Assembly (NCBI GenBank): GCA_902595845.1
Contig: CACJRN010000002.1
Span: 1-64,000, forward strand
DNA length: 64,000 nt
Source of the DNA: an uncultured Gammaproteobacteria bacterium
Lineage (GTDB): Bacteria; Pseudomonadota; Gammaproteobacteria; Steroidobacterales; UBA11654
Direction: 5' to 3'
Below the pieces are notes generated by a model, which worked only from the letters and a program-made list of their open reading frames with translations, was not told where the DNA came from and did not search any database. Each line of letters starts with the position of its first letter. The stretch's first letter is position 1. Made by a program: the position numbers and the translations under genes. Positions 39,010 to 49,158 of this stretch are shown here, piece after piece.

Positions 39010-39492
39010 ATGCCCTCACTAGATATTCAATCAGAAATTGATTCTCATGAGCTACTAAATGCTATAGATCAAGCAAATAGAGTTATTAGTAATAGGTATG
39101 ATTTTAAAGGAACTGACTCAAAGTTTTTATTGGATAATGAAGAGATCACTTTGAATTCACAAGAGGAATTCCAAATAAATCAAATGATGCCAATCCTAAA
39201 AGAGTCACTTGTAAAAAGAAGTATAGATGTAAAGAGTCTTGACCCTCAAAAGATTGAAACCTCAAATTTCAGAGCTTCTCAGAAGATATTTTTAAAAAGT
39301 GGTATTGATCGAGAACTGGCTAAAAAGATTACAACACTAGTGAAGCAATCAAAACTCAAGATCCAAGCCCAAATCCAAGGTGAGCAAATTAGAATTTCTG
39401 GTAAGAAAAGAGACGATCTTCAAGCTATTATGACAATAATTAAAGATGCTAAGTTCGATATACCTCTGCAATTCGTAAATTTTAGAGATTAA
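39010..39492 (+). CDS. yajQ: YajQ-family nucleotide-binding protein
   Basis: MPSLDIQSEIDSHELLNAIDQANRVISNRYDFKGTDSKF and C-terminal VNFRD. Confidence 0.96.
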   Translation: MPSLDIQSEIDSHELLNAIDQANRVISNRYDFKGTDSKFLLDNEEITLNSQEEFQINQMMPILKESLVKRSIDVKSLDPQKIETSNFRASQKIFLKSGIDRELAKKITTLVKQSKLKIQAQIQGEQIRISGKKRDDLQAIMTIIKDAKFDIPLQFVNFRD

Positions 39493-39556
39493 CTGCAACG
39501 TTAATCAAATCTTTATCTAATCTCAAGATCCAGTTAGAATATATCTCTTACTTTAA

Positions 39557-39632
39557 GCGGGAATAGCTCAGTTGGTAGAGCGCAACCTTGCCAAGGTTGA
39601 GGTCGCCGGTTCGAACCCGGTTTCCCGCTCCA
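39557..39632 (+). tRNA. tRNA-Gly (GCC), with encoded CCA
   Basis: Complete cloverleaf by eye, GCGGGAA/TTCCCGC acceptor, anticodon loop TTGCCAA, GGTTCGAACCC T arm. Confidence 0.96.
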
Positions 39633-39655
39633 CCTTTCAATATGAGGAAAATATC

Positions 39656-40090
39656 ATGAAATACTTACTTATCATTCCAGTTATATTTGCTAACTTTGTT
39701 TTTGCTGAAATTTATGAAGATTATGAGCCTAGTCAGCAAGTTACTGAGCTAACAGTTATATCTGTTCAACCCAATTATATGGATGATTATCTAGTCAATC
39801 TGAAAAAGACATGGGTAAGAAGTTCTGAGATTCAAAAAGAGCTTGGCCACATCGTTGATTATGCTGTGTGGACATCTGAAGTTGCCAATAGTCCTAATCT
39901 CTGGATTACAGTTACATATGAAAATATGGGCGCGATGCAACAAAGTAAAGAAAAGTATGATGCTGTAAATAAACTTATGTCTGAAAGATTTTCTGAGTCT
40001 GAAGATGAGTACGATACCATTTCTAAGAGTTATGAAGAAATCAGAAAAATGGTAGATCATCAGATCTTAAATAGAGTCATATTTAAGTAA
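39656..40090 (+). CDS. Secreted hypothetical protein
   Basis: Signal peptide MKYLLIIPVIFANFVFA; start moved from 39572 because that N-terminus overlaps the tRNA. Confidence 0.75.
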   Translation: MKYLLIIPVIFANFVFAEIYEDYEPSQQVTELTVISVQPNYMDDYLVNLKKTWVRSSEIQKELGHIVDYAVWTSEVANSPNLWITVTYENMGAMQQSKEKYDAVNKLMSERFSESEDEYDTISKSYEEIRKMVDHQILNRVIFK

Positions 40091-40106
40091 TTATATTCGA
40101 AAAGGA

Positions 40107-40129
40107 GAGGGGGTATTTATTGCCCCCTC
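40107..40129 (+). promoter_or_regulatory. Hairpin GAGGGGG-N9-CCCCCTC just upstream of the next gene
   Basis: 7-bp perfect GC-rich stem with no following U-tract; contains a purine-rich SD-like stretch. Confidence 0.5.
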
Positions 40130-40138
40130 ACACAATCG

Positions 40139-40639
40139 ATGCATTTAGCAATTATTAAATATTTTCATTATTTCCTATTACTTTTTTTAATGTCATTGGG
40201 CATTAATGCATCACCCGATTTCAAAAGAATGAACCTGATTGTTTCAGATCTTGAACAATCATTAGAGATATACAGAGATGTCATAGGCATGGAGGTCTTT
40301 GAGATCAAAGACTCTGAAAAAGGCTCCTATGCTTATAAAGTTTTTAATCTCCCAGAAGATGCTGATATGAGATTTGCCAGTCTTAATATTGGTTCCAAGA
40401 CACGTGGGTTTAGTCTTACTGAGATTAAAAATGCCGAGCTTCCATCACTAGATGGAATAAGGATGACCACAGCGGTAATCCAGGTAGAGGATTTAAGAGA
40501 AATATATCAAAAGATCATTGATATGAATCTTTACTATACAGAAATTGACCAAGACATCACCCCAGAAGGGGTAACATTTTCTGAGTTTTCATTTACTGAT
40601 TATGATGGTCACTTGGTTGTTCTATATGAATTAAAATAG
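40139..40639 (+). CDS. Secreted VOC-domain protein
   Basis: Signal peptide then FKRMNLIVSDLEQSLEIYRDVIGMEVFEI and DYDGHLVVLYELK. Confidence 0.85.
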   Translation: MHLAIIKYFHYFLLLFLMSLGINASPDFKRMNLIVSDLEQSLEIYRDVIGMEVFEIKDSEKGSYAYKVFNLPEDADMRFASLNIGSKTRGFSLTEIKNAELPSLDGIRMTTAVIQVEDLREIYQKIIDMNLYYTEIDQDITPEGVTFSEFSFTDYDGHLVVLYELK

Positions 40640-40651
40640 GTGATTTTAGAA

Positions 40652-42337
40652 ATGTATAAGAATCTCTTTAGAACTTTTTGTCTGATTTCTATTGTATTTG
40701 GAGCTCAACTTGCTGCAAGTCCAGACCTGATTGTCATCAATGCTGATGTGAGGACATCAGATAAATCTAAGTCTAGAGCAACTGCTTTTGCCATAAAAGA
40801 CTCCAAATTTATTGCAGTTGGAGACACCGATGAAATTTTAAGTATGTCAGGTGAGTCGACAAGAGTTATTGATGCAGATGGTAATACAGTGGTTCCAGGA
40901 TTTATAGACAGTCATACCCACCTTTCCAGTGGCGCCAAAATAGTTACTGGTATCAATTTAAGCGAAATTAGAGAAAAAGCAGTTTGGCTTGAGAAGATTA
41001 AGGAGCGTGTGAAATCTATGGAACCAGGCGAATGGCTGCTTGGAGGACGATGGGATTATACTTTTGAAAACAAAGGTTACCCAACTAGATGGGAGCTTGA
41101 TGAAGTAGCTCCAAATAATCCAGTTGCCCTTTCTGACATTGATGGCCATTCAATGTGGGTAAACACAATGGCTTTGGAATTATCAGGTATTGAATCTGAC
41201 TCAGAAGTTCCAATGGGCGGTCAAATTGTTCTTAATAAGGATGGAATACCAACTGGTATTCTACTTGAAGGTGCAATGGAGTTGGTTTGGCAAAATGAGA
41301 CATATATAAGAGATTCAGATAAAGCAAGGAAGGAAATACAGCAAGTCATCGATTATGCAACATCTCTTGGCATTACCAGCGTTCATGATATGTCCAGCAG
41401 GATTGAGCTGAATAAGTACAAAGAATTATCTGCCGAGCAAAAATTAAACCTGAGAGTCTTCTGGGGTGAGCATTCAAAATTTAGCCAAGAGGATGACAGC
41501 ACCAATCAGGACAACCTAGTCTATGAGCTCATTGAACAATATAAAGTATATGATGATGAGCTTGGACCAATGATCGAATATGGGTTCATTAAATATGTGA
41601 TCGATGGCGTTTTATCAACCCATACAGCTGCTTTAGTTGATCCTTACACCGATAGACCTGACGTCATTGGTGAGCCTTTCTATATACAAAATGAATTAAA
41701 TTTCTTGGTCAAAAGAGCCAATGAATATGGAATGCCTGTGGCTATTCACGCCATTGGGGATAGAGGGGTTCAGATGGCACTCAATGCTTTTGAATACAGT
41801 AATCATTTGGACTTAGCAAATAGAGTAGAGCATGTTGAGCTCATACAACCAGGAACAGTTGATAGGTTTAGAGAGCTTAAAGTCACAGCATCCATGCAAC
41901 CCAATCACGGAACTGGTGTGATTGGTAAATACATCACACCACGAATTGGTGAAGAAAGAGAGCAATTTGCTTATGTATGGAATGATTTTTTAAAAGGCGG
42001 TGTCAGACTTGCGTTGAGCAGTGATTTTGCAACTTCACCTTTCTCTCCTTTGGTGCAATTATATGATGCTGTTTTTAGAGAAAGCCCTTCAGGACTCTAC
42101 GATGGTGCATGGTACCCTGAACAAAGGATTAGCTTTGATGAAGCACTTTATGCGTATACTCAAATAGGAGCAGACTTATCAGGATGGGGAGATGAGATTG
42201 GAAGTATATCAGAGGGTAAATGGGCTGATTTTGCTATCTTAGATCAACGACTGAATGACCCAGTAGGCAAAGAACTAAAAAATACATTGGTTTCAAATAC
42301 ATTCTTTGCTGGCAAAGAGGTTTACATAAAGAATTGA
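40652..42337 (+). CDS. Amidohydrolase (YtcJ-like, secreted)
   Basis: VVPGFIDSHTHL, HAIGDRGVQMAL, LSSDFATSPFSPL; an upstream GTG start at 40640 is possible. Confidence 0.92.
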   Translation: MYKNLFRTFCLISIVFGAQLAASPDLIVINADVRTSDKSKSRATAFAIKDSKFIAVGDTDEILSMSGESTRVIDADGNTVVPGFIDSHTHLSSGAKIVTGINLSEIREKAVWLEKIKERVKSMEPGEWLLGGRWDYTFENKGYPTRWELDEVAPNNPVALSDIDGHSMWVNTMALELSGIESDSEVPMGGQIVLNKDGIPTGILLEGAMELVWQNETYIRDSDKARKEIQQVIDYATSLGITSVHDMSSRIELNKYKELSAEQKLNLRVFWGEHSKFSQEDDSTNQDNLVYELIEQYKVYDDELGPMIEYGFIKYVIDGVLSTHTAALVDPYTDRPDVIGEPFYIQNELNFLVKRANEYGMPVAIHAIGDRGVQMALNAFEYSNHLDLANRVEHVELIQPGTVDRFRELKVTASMQPNHGTGVIGKYITPRIGEEREQFAYVWNDFLKGGVRLALSSDFATSPFSPLVQLYDAVFRESPSGLYDGAWYPEQRISFDEALYAYTQIGADLSGWGDEIGSISEGKWADFAILDQRLNDPVGKELKNTLVSNTFFAGKEVYIKN

Positions 42338-43164
42338 AATTATTATTTCCATTTGCCAAAAGATTCATTGCTGGAACTGATATCAATGATTCCTCAGTTG
42401 TTTTTCAAAAGCATCTTGATAGTGAATATGCAGTCATCGCCAATTTGGTCGGAGAGAATGCCCAATCAGTACAAACAATTGATACAACATGTAAGGATTA
42501 TTCAGATTTATTGAATAAGTTTAATCATCCTGATTTCTCAATTTCAGTGAAACTAAGTTCATTAGGACTTGATGTATCTTATGAGGATTGTCAAACCAAT
42601 CTATTTAAACTTGCATCCATTGCAGGAGAGAATCAGCAGATGATTAGACTGGATATGGAGGACTCAAGCTATACCTCAAAAACAATTGAACTGTCTAAGT
42701 CTATAAATAATGCATTACCCGGATCAATTGGGATTACTCTTCAGGCAAACCTATTTCGTACTAAAAATGATTTACATGATTGTTTAGAAAACGGAATATC
42801 AATTCGATTGGTCAAAGGGGCTTATAGAGAAAATAGTAATATTGCCTACACAGAAATAGATACAATCAGAGAAAGTTTTATTGACTATTCGAGCAAACTC
42901 ATTCTTGATTCTAACATTAAGCATTCTATTGCCACACATGATGAAATATTGCTGAATGAAATCGTCCCAAGAAAAGAAATGATGAATCATCGTTTTGAAT
43001 TCCTCTATGGTGTAAGGAGAGATATTCAAAAAAACTTTAAAAAGAATCATGACGTGGGCATCTATATGCCATATGGAAAAGAATGGCTATCCTATACCAT
43101 GAGACGATTGAAGGAATTTAAAAATATCAAATTCGTTGCAGAAAATTTGATCAAAGAAAAATAA
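42334..43164 (+). CDS. Proline dehydrogenase (monofunctional)
   Basis: ISVKLSSLGLD, IRLDMEDSSYT, IRLVKGAYRE, EFLYGVRRDIQ, MPYGKEWLSYTMRRLKE; TTG start overlapping the upstream stop. Confidence 0.9.
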   Translation: MKLLFPFAKRFIAGTDINDSSVVFQKHLDSEYAVIANLVGENAQSVQTIDTTCKDYSDLLNKFNHPDFSISVKLSSLGLDVSYEDCQTNLFKLASIAGENQQMIRLDMEDSSYTSKTIELSKSINNALPGSIGITLQANLFRTKNDLHDCLENGISIRLVKGAYRENSNIAYTEIDTIRESFIDYSSKLILDSNIKHSIATHDEILLNEIVPRKEMMNHRFEFLYGVRRDIQKNFKKNHDVGIYMPYGKEWLSYTMRRLKEFKNIKFVAENLIKEK

Positions 43165-43195
43165 AAAAAAGGCCTGTTTTCACAGGCCTTTTTTT
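43165..43195. terminator. Intrinsic terminator between convergent genes
   Basis: AAAAAAGGCCTGT-TTTC-ACAGGCCTTTTTTT. Confidence 0.92.
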
Positions 43196-43211
43196 AATTA
43201 CTTATGCTTAA

Positions 43212-45899
43212 TTAAAAGCTTCGTTTAATTCTCACACCAAATCTTCTTCCATCAGGGAAGTACATGGCATGACTTGTTGGGAGAACAAATGTGCTTGGGC
43301 CATTAGATTTTGTGATATCTGTTGGTCTGATACATGGATTAGGATGGAAAATGCCCGATCCTGCACCTGGTCCAGCAACTCCACAGAACGATGGAATTGG
43401 CAATATAAACTTCATATTAGGGAAGTCTGTAAAGCCATAACCCGATCTTGTTTTCGTGTCATCGAACGCATTATCAATGAAAGCTGTAATTTCAAGATTG
43501 TCTGTGACATAACCGATTCTTAGATCAACTTTATAGTAACCCTCTAGGTATACTCTTTTAAATTGATCAATGTATCTATCATCTTGGAACATGATGTCAG
43601 CTTCTGCGACCCATGTGGCTCCATTCGATGTTTCCCAGTTATAGTTCAGCCCTAGTGTCATAGCGTTTGGAGGAGCATTCTCTAGAGGATTGCCACTGAG
43701 ATCAATTGAACATGTCGATCTACCGCTTGAGTCTGTGATGATTGTACAATTCCCAGCATTCGCTATATTTGAGGCTCCAGCAGTCAAACGAGTGAAGTCT
43801 TTATACTTTGCATTCATATGTGTGTATGAAAGTGTTGCACTAAAATTATCAGATATAAAATATTGAGCATCTATTTCAACACCTTTAACTTCCGCCTTAG
43901 CAGCATTCGTTGTTCTTGACTGAAGTATTCCAGTTTGAGCATTTACGACTTGAGTGGCTGTTTGTTTATCAGTAAAGTCTTGAAGGAAGATGTCTGCATT
44001 AAAGCGCATCTTTCCATCCATCATGGTTGACTTCATTCCCAATTCATAAACTGTCATCTCTTCAGCTTCGTATCGGTTGTCCTCTGGATTATAAAGACTA
44101 AAACCACCACCTGTTACAGTACTGATTCCTCCTGGTTTTTTCGCTTGTGCGATAGACCCGTAGAAAGTGAAATCATCAGAAGCATAATGTGTCAATGTAA
44201 CTTTGGGCGTTGTCATATCTTCATCGTGATCACCACAAATCTGATAAGTCCACATTGGTGGGTTAACTCTGCTTCGTCCAGGTCCAGCAAATCCGACCCC
44301 ATTAGGGTCTACCGTTCCATTACCATCTGATCCACAAGTATTTTCGTCTTCTTTGCTGTATCTAGCTTCTACTGAAACTGCCCATGAATCACTGATATCA
44401 TATTCAAGCATTGCATAGACAGATTTGTGATCTGAATCACGAGTCCAGTAACTGCCTCCACGATCAAGACATCCTGCAAACTCTCCTCCTTCTGTACCAG
44501 GTGCACAAATTGCCCCTTGGAAAGTTTTTGCATCTCCCCAGAACATTGGATTAGGTCCGTTCATAAAAGCAGGTGCGAACCATGGCCTGGTTTCGAGGTA
44601 AGTGAATGTATTGAATGATTTATCATCCAATTGCATTTCTTGATTCCAGTATTGGGCTCCGACGGTCCATCTGAATGCCTCATCAGCACTTGATTGTAAT
44701 CTAAATTCTTGACTGGTCAGCTCAGTATGTTGGTCGTACCAAATTTCACCAAACTCAGTCGCACGTCTTGTGGTGCCCCTAAATTGAGGGTCCTCAAAAG
44801 TAAATACATCACCTTCCATTAAGCCTGTGATTGAGGTAAAAGTAAGATTTTCAAATTCTTTTACTGCAGTCATTGAGAACTTCATAAGTTCCCTGTTTGC
44901 ACCAGGGTAATCTTTTCCTGTCCTTGGGTTGGTCTGAAGTTGTGCACCACCTATGTCATCAACATTTGGGAGCGCGCCTACATTTGAAGCCATATGAGTA
45001 ACCAATGGTGAAATCACCTGACCTGTAGTGTAGTAAGCCAAACACATTGTTGGGGTAGGGATAATACAAGTGTTCACTGGTGCTATTGCTTGTGGATCAA
45101 CTGGTAACATTGTAGTTCCAGATTGCTGATACTGAGCGCCTGGCTCATAATCATCATCTGTATACTCCATTCTGGTGACTAAGCTAAAGTCATCTGTAGG
45201 TTCATAATTAAATGTTATGGATCCTGCAACGCCTTCTTCACCACCCACTGGTTGTCCTGTGACTAAATTGTCGTGATAACCGTCTCTAGACCATGTAGCA
45301 AAATTGACACCCACAGCTGTATTGTCACTAATTCCACCACTCCAACTACCTCTCAGATCCATTTCCGCCTCAGATGCGACTGTCGCGGAAACACTCGATT
45401 GATTTTCTTGGGTTGGTTTTTTGGTGACATAGTTGATTGCACCTGCAAACGCAGAACGACCATATAATGCACTTTGAGGCCCTTTTACAATTTCAACTCT
45501 TTCTAGGTCAAACAATCTAGAATTGATCAGTGCAGTACCTCCTGCAATCGTCAAGTTTTCAGATGAAAGGTCAACACCATCTTGAAGTACAGCAACATTT
45601 TGCCTTCCTCTCACTGGCGATAAGCCTCTTAGCGTAATTCTTGTGTCTTGCTGAGAGAAACCATTATCGAATACCATTGAAGCAGACATCTTTGCGACAT
45701 CTTCTAAGCTGGTTATTCCAGCTCTTTCAAGTTTTTCCGAGCCTATGACATCTACTTGGACTGGAATATCTTGTAGATTCTCAGCTTTTTTCCTTGCTGT
45801 TACTACAATCTCTTCAATTTGTGCAACCGAAGACATCGTAAAAACAAATGCAAATAGAGCTGTAAAAGCCCTAAATGTAGCTTGATATGAGTGTTTCAT
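43212..45899 (-). CDS. TonB-dependent receptor
   Basis: EEIVVTARKKAENLQDIPVQVDVIGSEKLERAG plug, GPQSALYGRSAFAGAINYVTKKP, C-terminal FGVRIKRSF; start moved to ATG 45899. Confidence 0.94.
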   Translation of the reverse strand: MKHSYQATFRAFTALFAFVFTMSSVAQIEEIVVTARKKAENLQDIPVQVDVIGSEKLERAGITSLEDVAKMSASMVFDNGFSQQDTRITLRGLSPVRGRQNVAVLQDGVDLSSENLTIAGGTALINSRLFDLERVEIVKGPQSALYGRSAFAGAINYVTKKPTQENQSSVSATVASEAEMDLRGSWSGGISDNTAVGVNFATWSRDGYHDNLVTGQPVGGEEGVAGSITFNYEPTDDFSLVTRMEYTDDDYEPGAQYQQSGTTMLPVDPQAIAPVNTCIIPTPTMCLAYYTTGQVISPLVTHMASNVGALPNVDDIGGAQLQTNPRTGKDYPGANRELMKFSMTAVKEFENLTFTSITGLMEGDVFTFEDPQFRGTTRRATEFGEIWYDQHTELTSQEFRLQSSADEAFRWTVGAQYWNQEMQLDDKSFNTFTYLETRPWFAPAFMNGPNPMFWGDAKTFQGAICAPGTEGGEFAGCLDRGGSYWTRDSDHKSVYAMLEYDISDSWAVSVEARYSKEDENTCGSDGNGTVDPNGVGFAGPGRSRVNPPMWTYQICGDHDEDMTTPKVTLTHYASDDFTFYGSIAQAKKPGGISTVTGGGFSLYNPEDNRYEAEEMTVYELGMKSTMMDGKMRFNADIFLQDFTDKQTATQVVNAQTGILQSRTTNAAKAEVKGVEIDAQYFISDNFSATLSYTHMNAKYKDFTRLTAGASNIANAGNCTIITDSSGRSTCSIDLSGNPLENAPPNAMTLGLNYNWETSNGATWVAEADIMFQDDRYIDQFKRVYLEGYYKVDLRIGYVTDNLEITAFIDNAFDDTKTRSGYGFTDFPNMKFILPIPSFCGVAGPGAGSGIFHPNPCIRPTDITKSNGPSTFVLPTSHAMYFPDGRRFGVRIKRSF

Positions 45900-46106
45900 A
45901 TTTACCCCTAAATATATTGATTCTCTCAATCATGCAACGGCAATAAAGCAATTTCAAGCAGAAAGAAGCTATTTTTAGTTACAAATCGTTACATATTAGA
46001 TACTTATCGCTCAGATTCGCTTTCTGAATAAAGAATAATGTTGAGATTATTACTATTTGAGAGGAGCTTATTTTTTTGGATAGAGGTATAATTCTCAACT
46101 GAAAAA

Positions 46107-46177
46107 GGCAAGGTGGCAGAGTGGTTATGCAGCGGCCTGCAAAGCCGTGGACGTCGGTTCGATTCCGATCCTTGCCT
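46107..46177 (+). tRNA. tRNA-Cys (GCA), CCA not encoded
   Basis: GGCAAGG/CCTTGCC acceptor; anticodon loop CTGCAAA. Confidence 0.94.
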
Positions 46178-46186
46178 CAGGTTTAA

Positions 46187-46273
46187 GCCCGGGTGGCGGA
46201 ATTGGTAGACGCTACGGACTTAAAATCCGTTGAGATTTTTCTCGTGCCGGTTCGAGTCCGGCCCTGGGCACCA
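46187..46273 (+). tRNA. tRNA-Leu (TAA), with encoded CCA
   Basis: GCCCGGG/CCTGGGC acceptor, anticodon loop CTTAAAA, long variable arm TGAGATTTTTCTCG. Confidence 0.95.
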
Positions 46274-46326
46274 AACCTAGTAATGTTAAAAAAACTAAAT
46301 AGTATTTACTCTACGAATTATTGAAC

Positions 46327-47298
46327 ATGACTGATAATTATATTTATGAGCCTGATCTATCTCTTTATAAATCTGAAGAGGGATACGAGAAAATGATGTC
46401 ATGGTATGAAAGAGTATCCGATGAAATTACAGTTGTTCATAATAGCATTTTTGCAGATACAAGATTTGGAAAGACACATATCATTGAGGCTGGGGATGCC
46501 AATCAAAAACCTGTTTTATTGATACCAGGTGTCGCTGGATGTGCACCATTGTGGAGACATCAAATCAATGCATTCTCTGAGCATTTTCGTGTACTTGCAA
46601 TTGACATCGTTGGTCAACCAGGTAAGAGCGCTGCAAACCCTCCATCTGTTTTTAATGATGATTATACAAATTGGCTGGAAGACATTATTCAATCTCTTGA
46701 GCTAGAAAAACCGCATATAGTTGGGGTCAGTACAGGAGGTACGACCGCTATGGATATGGCGATTAGGAAATCAGAAATGATAGATAAAACGGTAATGTGC
46801 GGCCCAACAGGACTGGCCAGAGCAAGACTCCCTTTCAGGCAATGGTTGCTGACAGCAAGAAAAAAAGATGCGGATGTTTTGTCGGATGATCTAACAGCTT
46901 CATCTTTCTCAAAACCGAGATCTGGCGAGACATTTGGATCATTTGATCGGCAGCTTGCTCGAGGTATGGCTTTGGGTACAAGGCATTATCGAGTTGATAA
47001 ATCGCTCGGCATTTACAATGAAAAAACATCAAGAGTGGATATCCTTAAAGCTTTGAAAGTCATTGGTAAATTCTTTTTCTCGGTTGATAAAAATAGGCTG
47101 AGAAGCTTTAAGAACAAAGGCCTATTGATTTTTGGAGAATTTGAGGTACTTTACAATCCTTGGAAGATCAGCAAACGTCTGCAAAAACTGATTCCATCTC
47201 TACAAATTGAAATTGTAAAAGATGCTGGTCACGCAGCGATTTATGATCAGCCTGAGGCAGTTAATGAATTAGTCTTAGAGTTTCTAAGAAAGGAATAA
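46327..47298 (+). CDS. Alpha/beta hydrolase
   Basis: VLLIPGVAGCAPLWRHQINAF, GVSTGG nucleophile elbow, DAGHAAIYDQPEAVNELVLEFL; upstream TTG at 46321 is an alternative start. Confidence 0.88.
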   Translation: MTDNYIYEPDLSLYKSEEGYEKMMSWYERVSDEITVVHNSIFADTRFGKTHIIEAGDANQKPVLLIPGVAGCAPLWRHQINAFSEHFRVLAIDIVGQPGKSAANPPSVFNDDYTNWLEDIIQSLELEKPHIVGVSTGGTTAMDMAIRKSEMIDKTVMCGPTGLARARLPFRQWLLTARKKDADVLSDDLTASSFSKPRSGETFGSFDRQLARGMALGTRHYRVDKSLGIYNEKTSRVDILKALKVIGKFFFSVDKNRLRSFKNKGLLIFGEFEVLYNPWKISKRLQKLIPSLQIEIVKDAGHAAIYDQPEAVNELVLEFLRKE

Positions 47299-47305
47299 AA
47301 CAACA

Positions 47306-47887
47306 ATGATTAAAATATTGATCTTTTTTCTTCTTTTTTTTACTTCATCAGTATCAGCACACGAAGCACAAAGTCTCCCTTACGGACCATTTCTAAGTGG
47401 TATTACTCATCCTGTGCTTGGATTTGACCACTTACTGGCCATGGTAAGTGTTGGCATGATCAGCGCTCAGATCGGGGGTAGGGCGATTTGGACTGTTCCA
47501 GCAACGTTCGTAATCGTCATGTTTTTCGGTGGATTGCTCGGTCTTAATTATGGCGGATTGACCGGTTATGAGATTGGGATTGCTCTTTCTGTACTTTTAC
47601 TTGGATCTGCCTTGGCAGCCGATAAGAAGCTCAATGCGAATTTTGCAATGCTGGCTGTTGCTGTCTTTGCAATCTTTCACGGCTATGCTCATGGAGAAGA
47701 GATCCCAACTATTGCTAAACCACCACCCTATGTTGCCGGATTTATGACAGGAACTGTAATACTCCACATTGCAGGCGTGGTTCTTGCAGATATTTCAACA
47801 CACTATGAAAAGGGCAAGATTTTATTGAGATTATTGGGTGGATTAATTGCATTATCAGGGCTTTATTTCCTTGTTAGTGCTTTATAA
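47306..47887 (+). CDS. HupE/UreJ family protein
   Basis: Signal peptide, GITHPVLGFDHLLAMVSVG and FAIFHGYAHGEEIP. Confidence 0.92.
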   Translation: MIKILIFFLLFFTSSVSAHEAQSLPYGPFLSGITHPVLGFDHLLAMVSVGMISAQIGGRAIWTVPATFVIVMFFGGLLGLNYGGLTGYEIGIALSVLLLGSALAADKKLNANFAMLAVAVFAIFHGYAHGEEIPTIAKPPPYVAGFMTGTVILHIAGVVLADISTHYEKGKILLRLLGGLIALSGLYFLVSAL

Positions 47888-47895
47888 TTAGAGTT

Positions 47896-48486
47896 ATGAA
47901 GATTAGATTGGTTTTTTGGGAAATTGGTAGTTTTATTTGGGTTGTTTTAGCCGGTTCGGCATTGCACTTTTCCTTCGAATTAAGCGAATTCTGGACGCCT
48001 CTCGCATTTATCTCAGCTGTAAATGAGAGTGTTTGGGAGCATCTAAAGATGTATTTTTGGCCAGGTTTAATTTATGCACTCGTGCAATACACTTACACAA
48101 GAGACATTGCCAATAATTATTGGTATGCCAAACTCGCTTCACTGATTGTTACCCCTCTTGGGATTACTCTCTCATTCTATGGTTATTTAGCAATTTCATT
48201 GCCTTTATACGGTCAAGGTTTCTTTGTCATGGATTTAATGACTATGGTTATCGGTTTGTTATTGGCATCAATTGTTTCATATAAGATTATGGTGAAACCT
48301 CCCATGGAGCTTCCAAAGAAGAAAAGCATACTAGCAGGTTACCTTACTATCACAGCTATGTTTTCAACGTTTACTTTTTTTCCACCAAAGATCTTTCTTT
48401 TCGAAAATTATTTTGGTTACGAATACAGTGGAGAGTATGGAATACTCGAGGACTATGAGCCTTATCGGATTTTTAGAAAAGAGTAA
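47896..48486 (+). CDS. DUF6512-like membrane protein
   Basis: Multiple TM segments; SAVNESVWEHLKMYFWPGLIYALVQY. Confidence 0.72.
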   Translation: MKIRLVFWEIGSFIWVVLAGSALHFSFELSEFWTPLAFISAVNESVWEHLKMYFWPGLIYALVQYTYTRDIANNYWYAKLASLIVTPLGITLSFYGYLAISLPLYGQGFFVMDLMTMVIGLLLASIVSYKIMVKPPMELPKKKSILAGYLTITAMFSTFTFFPPKIFLFENYFGYEYSGEYGILEDYEPYRIFRKE

Positions 48487-49158
48487 TTAAAGCTCAAAGC
48501 TATATCCAATCCCGTAAACAGATCTAATGTAATCATGTTCGGGCGAAGCAGTCTTAAGTTTGTGTCTTAAATTTTTGACATGTGTATCAACTGTTCGATC
48601 CAAAACAATTCTTCCATCTTCAAAAATATTATTCAGAATCTGATCGCGATTGAATACTCGTCCAGGACTTTGCAAAAACATTTTCAGCAATCTAAATTCC
48701 ACAGGCGTAAGATCCAATCTGTCTCTGTGTAACTTTATCGTATAAGTTTGATCATTTACTTCGAAGGCATCATATACCTCTCCATGATTTAAACCTCCCT
48801 CTGATCTTCTGAGTACTGCCTTGACTCTTGCAACAACTTCTTTGGGGCTAAATGGTTTACAAACATAGTCATCTGCTCCCAACTCAAGGCCTATGAGTCG
48901 GTCAATTTCATCAATCATTGCAGTGACCATTATGATTGGTACCATTGAAAACTGCCTGATTTCCTTGCAAAGATCTTTTCCATTTACGTCGGGCAACATT
49001 AAATCAAGGAGGATGATATTGGGTTGATTGGTTTTTACCCAATCCACAACATCACTACCTGATTCGAAATGCGTCACTTTGAACTGATTCTGATTGAGAT
49101 ATGCAATCAAGACATCGGCGAGTTTTTTCTCATCTTCAACGATTAGGACATGCTTCAT
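48487..49158 (-). CDS. OmpR-family response regulator
   Basis: Receiver domain IILLDLMLPDVNGKDLCKEIR; winged-helix C-terminus DRTVDTHVKNLRHKL...SVYGIGYSFEL. Confidence 0.95.
   Translation of the reverse strand: MKHVLIVEDEKKLADVLIAYLNQNQFKVTHFESGSDVVDWVKTNQPNIILLDLMLPDVNGKDLCKEIRQFSMVPIIMVTAMIDEIDRLIGLELGADDYVCKPFSPKEVVARVKAVLRRSEGGLNHGEVYDAFEVNDQTYTIKLHRDRLDLTPVEFRLLKMFLQSPGRVFNRDQILNNIFEDGRIVLDRTVDTHVKNLRHKLKTASPEHDYIRSVYGIGYSFEL

Noticed and set aside
39572-39655. N-terminal extension MVERNLAKVEVAGSNPVSRSTFQYEENI
   Set aside because: It is translated from the tRNA-Gly gene; the signal peptide starts at ATG 39656
39557-46273. tRNA-associated genomic island between tRNA-Gly and tRNA-Cys/Leu
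   Set aside because: No integrase or attachment-site duplication of tRNA 3' ends noticed; genes between look like ordinary accessory metabolism
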